The translations under genes and the position numbers were made by a program. A model generated the notes under the pieces. It did no database searches. It was not told the DNA's origin and was given only the letters and a program-made list of their open reading frames with translations. This document shows positions 13,115 to 15,026 of a stretch of 15,026 nucleotides of DNA, piece after piece. Every line of letters begins with the position of its first letter. Position 1 is the stretch's first letter. Source of the DNA: Anaerolineae bacterium (GTDB lineage: Bacteria > Chloroflexota > Anaerolineae > B4-G1); assembly GCA_030612185.1 (NCBI GenBank), contig JAUWOI010000044.1:1-15026 (forward strand). The letters are read 5' to 3'.

Positions 13115-13837
13115 ATGTCTGCTCATCGTGAACTTGTCCTGGTAGTGGATGACGAACCTCGCATGACCCGGTTCATCCGTATGAACCTGGAACTGGAGGG
13201 ATACCGGGTAATAGAAGCCTACAACGGCCTGCAGGCTCTCGACAAGGTGCGCACGAACCTGCCCGCCTTGGTCATCCTCGACGCGATGATGCCCGAATTG
13301 GACGGATTCGAGACGTTGGAGATACTGCGCGAGACTTTTAGCATCCCGGTGATTATGCTGACCGTTCGGGCTGACGAGGAGGACAAAGTGCGCGGGTTGG
13401 AACTGGGAGCCGACGACTATGTGACCAAGCCTTTCAGTACCCGCGAACTCGTCAGCCGTGTCAAGGCGGTGCTGCGCCGAACTCAAAGCCCGGCGGCGCA
13501 GGCTCAGGGTATTCTCCGTATTGATGACCATCTGAGCGTGGACCTAAACAGCCAACACGTCATCGTCGAAGGCCAGCGCATCAAGTTGCGCCCCACCGAA
13601 TTCCGCCTGCTCTACCACTTGATCGAAAACGCGGGCTGGATAGTGCCCCACGAGACGCTGCTGGCCAAGGTCTGGGGCCACGAATACCGCGAGGAGATAC
13701 ACTACTTACGTCTGTACGTCACCTATCTGCGGAAAAAGATTGAGCCTGACCCATCCCATCCTCGCTATATCTTTACCGAACGCGGGGTGGGGTATCGCTT
13801 CGTGGACTTTCGCAAGGATGAGGCCGCGCTAGCCTGA
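13115..13837 (+). CDS. OmpR/PhoB-family response regulator
   Basis: This is a two-component response regulator, 240 aa. The receiver domain has the acidic pocket Asp12-Asp13, phosphoacceptor Asp56 ([11 protein letters not shown]), Thr83 and Lys105 (TKPF). A short linker precedes a winged-helix DNA-binding domain (about 140-235) with [20 protein letters not shown], a recognition helix around [14 protein letters not shown], and the terminal RGVGYRF. It is closest in style to KdpE/PhoB-type regulators. No histidine kinase is encoded nearby, so it is an orphan here. No ribosome-binding site precedes the ATG. Its position just before two hsp20 genes suggests it might control them, but that is speculation. 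Confidence 0.93.
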   Translation: MSAHRELVLVVDDEPRMTRFIRMNLELEGYRVIEAYNGLQALDKVRTNLPALVILDAMMPELDGFETLEILRETFSIPVIMLTVRADEEDKVRGLELGADDYVTKPFSTRELVSRVKAVLRRTQSPAAQAQGILRIDDHLSVDLNSQHVIVEGQRIKLRPTEFRLLYHLIENAGWIVPHETLLAKVWGHEYREEIHYLRLYVTYLRKKIEPDPSHPRYIFTERGVGYRFVDFRKDEAALA

Positions 13838-13867
13838 AACACCTCTTTACGGTCGGGCCAGTCATTC

Positions 13868-13892
13868 ACTGTCCATCGGCGACTGGGACAGT
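13868..13892. repeat. 7-bp inverted repeat after the response regulator
   Basis: ACTGTCC (13868-13874) pairs perfectly with GGACAGT (13886-13892), with an 11-base loop. It is in the 237-base gap before hsp20 and not followed by a T-run. It could be an operator or an RNA hairpin. Confidence 0.4.
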
Positions 13893-13938
13893 CCGCGTAG
13901 GTTCATAGATACCATTGTCAAGATAACTATGGGCCCCT

Positions 13939-13972
13939 GCCCCCGCAATGTGCGCGGGGGCGTTCTGTTTCT
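13939..13972 (+). terminator. Intrinsic terminator downstream of the response regulator
   Basis: GCCCCCGC (13939-13946) pairs exactly with GCGGGGGC (13954-13961) over a seven-base loop, followed by GTTCTGTTTCT. It is a strong GC stem with a moderate T-rich tail, placed between the response regulator and hsp20. Confidence 0.75.
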
Positions 13973-13993
13973 AATGTATTTCCAATGCGGCTC

Positions 13994-14021
13994 TTGTGTG
14001 AATCTAATGAAACTGTGTAAT
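13994..14021 (+). promoter_or_regulatory. Possible promoter for the hsp20 pair
   Basis: TTGTGT at 13994-13999 and TGTAAT at 14016-14021 are spaced by 16 bases, about 54 bases before the hsp20 ATG and downstream of the terminator. The -10 matches five of six consensus bases and the -35 only three. No CIRCE-type inverted repeat was seen. Confidence 0.4.
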
Positions 14022-14074
14022 AATATGAATGATCGTAAGATCCCAAAATCAATTCTATCTGAGGAGGTGTAGAA

Positions 14075-14530
14075 ATGGCAAGATTGGTGCGTTGGGAACC
14101 CTTCCGCGACCTGGTCAGCCTGCAGGAGGCAATGAATCGGCTCTTTGAAGAAAGTTTCGTGCAGCCACGGGGCGGATGGCCGAACATGGTCGGGATGGGA
14201 TCACTCGCCGTGGACATGTACGAGACCGACGATGCCATCATTGTCAAGACCGCCGTTCCAGGGGTCAAGCCCGAGGACCTGGACGTCAGCATCGTCGGTG
14301 ACACCTTGACCATCAGAGGCGAGACCAAGGCCGAGGGAGAAATCAGGAAGGAGAACTATATCCGCCGCGAGCGTCGCTGTGGTTCCTTCTGCCGTTCGCT
14401 GGCCGTTCCTCTCTCCGTCATAGCCGACGAGGCCGAGGCGGAATTTGAGAATGGCATTCTGACCCTGACACTGCCCAAGGCCGAAGAGGTCAAGCCCAAG
14501 GCGATCAAAGTCAAGGCTAAAAGCAAGTAA
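14075..14530 (+). CDS. Hsp20/alpha-crystallin small heat-shock protein
   Basis: This is an ATP-independent holdase chaperone, 151 aa. The N-terminal arm contains RWEPFRDLVSLQEAMNRLFEESF, as in bacterial Hsp20s. The alpha-crystallin domain (about 44-135) runs from AVDMYETDDAIIVKTAVPGVKPEDLDVSI to the FENGILTLTLPK motif. The C-terminal IKV (144-146) is the I-x-I/V anchor for oligomers, followed by a lysine tail. The region usually read as RRYGSFYRSL has Cys at 102 and Cys at 106 (RRCGSFCRSL), unlike the second copy. The start has GAGGAGGTG at 14061-14069, a strong ribosome-binding site. A second hsp20 follows 68 bases later, giving a tandem pair. Confidence 0.95.
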   Translation: MARLVRWEPFRDLVSLQEAMNRLFEESFVQPRGGWPNMVGMGSLAVDMYETDDAIIVKTAVPGVKPEDLDVSIVGDTLTIRGETKAEGEIRKENYIRRERRCGSFCRSLAVPLSVIADEAEAEFENGILTLTLPKAEEVKPKAIKVKAKSK

Positions 14531-14545
14531 TCGAGACAGACACAG

Positions 14546-14564
14546 GGGAGGATCCAATCCTCCC
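14546..14564 (+). other. RNA hairpin between the two hsp20 genes
   Basis: GGGAGGAT (14546-14553) and ATCCTCCC (14557-14564) form a perfect 8-bp stem with a three-base loop. No T-run follows, so it is better read as an mRNA-stability or attenuation hairpin than a full terminator. Its 5' arm, GGGAGG, could compete with the next ribosome-binding site for CCUCCC. Confidence 0.5.
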
Positions 14565-14598
14565 ACAATGTTCTTCTGAAACCAGGAGGTGATAAAAA

Positions 14599-15026
14599 AT
14601 GACTGTTACACATTTGACTCCAATGCGCGAGATGGTGACCTTGCGCGAGGCGATGGACCGGCTCTTAAAAGAGAGTTTCATCCGCCCGACACGGGGTTGG
14701 GATAGAGACTTGCGGGAACAACCGTTCCGGCTTCCACTGGACGTGTACGCGACGCCGGAGGAAATCGTCATCGTCGCGGCACTGCCGGGATTGACTCCCG
14801 ATGAGGTGGGTATTGTCATCGAAGGCGACACCTTGACCATCAAGGGCGAGTTGCGGCCGCCGTTGGAGAACGTCGAGTATTTGTTCCCGGAGCGGCCTTA
14901 CGGCGCGTTCTCCCGCACGCTGACACTGAACGTGCCCGTGGAAACGGACAAGGCTGAGGCGGTCTTCGAGAGCGGCGTGCTGACGCTCACTCTGCCCAAG
15001 GCCGAGGAAACCAAACTCAAAGTCAT
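14599..15026 (+). CDS. Second Hsp20/alpha-crystallin protein (3' end beyond window)
   Basis: A partial gene of 142 codons runs off the window edge. I translated it directly: MTVTHLTPMREMVTLREAM, then LPLDVYATPEEIVIVAALPG, GDTLTIKGEL, ERPYGAFSRTLTL and FESGVLTLTLPKAE, i.e. a nearly complete alpha-crystallin domain. The C-terminal I-x-I/V anchor would lie at or just past the edge. The ATG has AGGAGGTGAT at 14584-14593. It shares the layout of the first copy but is clearly diverged, with an ordinary Tyr/Ser where the first copy has two Cys. It is co-oriented with the first copy and probably co-transcribed, and is likely a tandem paralogue. Confidence 0.92.
   Translation, partial: MTVTHLTPMREMVTLREAMDRLLKESFIRPTRGWDRDLREQPFRLPLDVYATPEEIVIVAALPGLTPDEVGIVIEGDTLTIKGELRPPLENVEYLFPERPYGAFSRTLTLNVPVETDKAEAVFESGVLTLTLPKAEETKLKV

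Overview
This window looks like part of a chromosome from a GC-rich, probably environmental bacterium. My best guess is Chloroflexota (Anaerolineae-like). That is inferred from gene style and from the many short-period repeats at gene junctions; no rRNA or other phylogenetic marker is present to confirm it.

Layout. (1) Positions 91-3157 hold a tungstate/molybdate ABC importer: lipoprotein wtpA, permease wtpB, ATPase wtpC. (2) Positions 3193-6930 hold the molybdenum/tungsten cofactor genes moaA, moaC, moaD and moaE. A translationally coupled pair, a nucleotidyltransferase and a cis-prenyl diphosphate synthase (uppS-like, frameshifted near its end), sits between moaA and moaC. (3) Positions 6931-10782 are a lower-GC island. 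It carries a tight three-gene operon: a ParB/Srx-domain protein with an HTH, an unrecognised protein, and a D12-class adenine DNA methyltransferase. The operon ends at a hairpin terminator and is followed by a small broken gene. (4) moeA resumes at 10783, followed by an EamA-type permease, an orphan OmpR/PhoB response regulator, and two tandem Hsp20 small heat-shock genes, the second cut by the window edge.

How the genes fit. WtpABC would import tungstate or molybdate. MoaA and MoaC make cyclic pyranopterin monophosphate, MoaD and MoaE make molybdopterin, and MoeA inserts the metal, so the window holds most of a Moco/Wco supply pathway. The two gene pairs or groups inside it look like later arrivals that split the cofactor cluster.

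The strongest hidden structure is at 8404-8621. A 200-bp MITE-like element with imperfect terminal inverted repeats is flanked by a perfect 9-bp duplication (CCCCAGATC). Removing the element plus one copy of the duplication (209 bp) joins the 31-codon ORF at 8328 in frame to the ORF at 8603. The middle gene of the ParB-methylase operon is therefore a continuous gene of about 290 codons interrupted by the element. Other repeat-driven changes include an in-frame palindromic insertion inside wtpC, a C/G homopolymer insertion inside moeA, and GA-rich or CGAAT-type tandem repeats that form the stop, ribosome-binding and start signals at several gene junctions.
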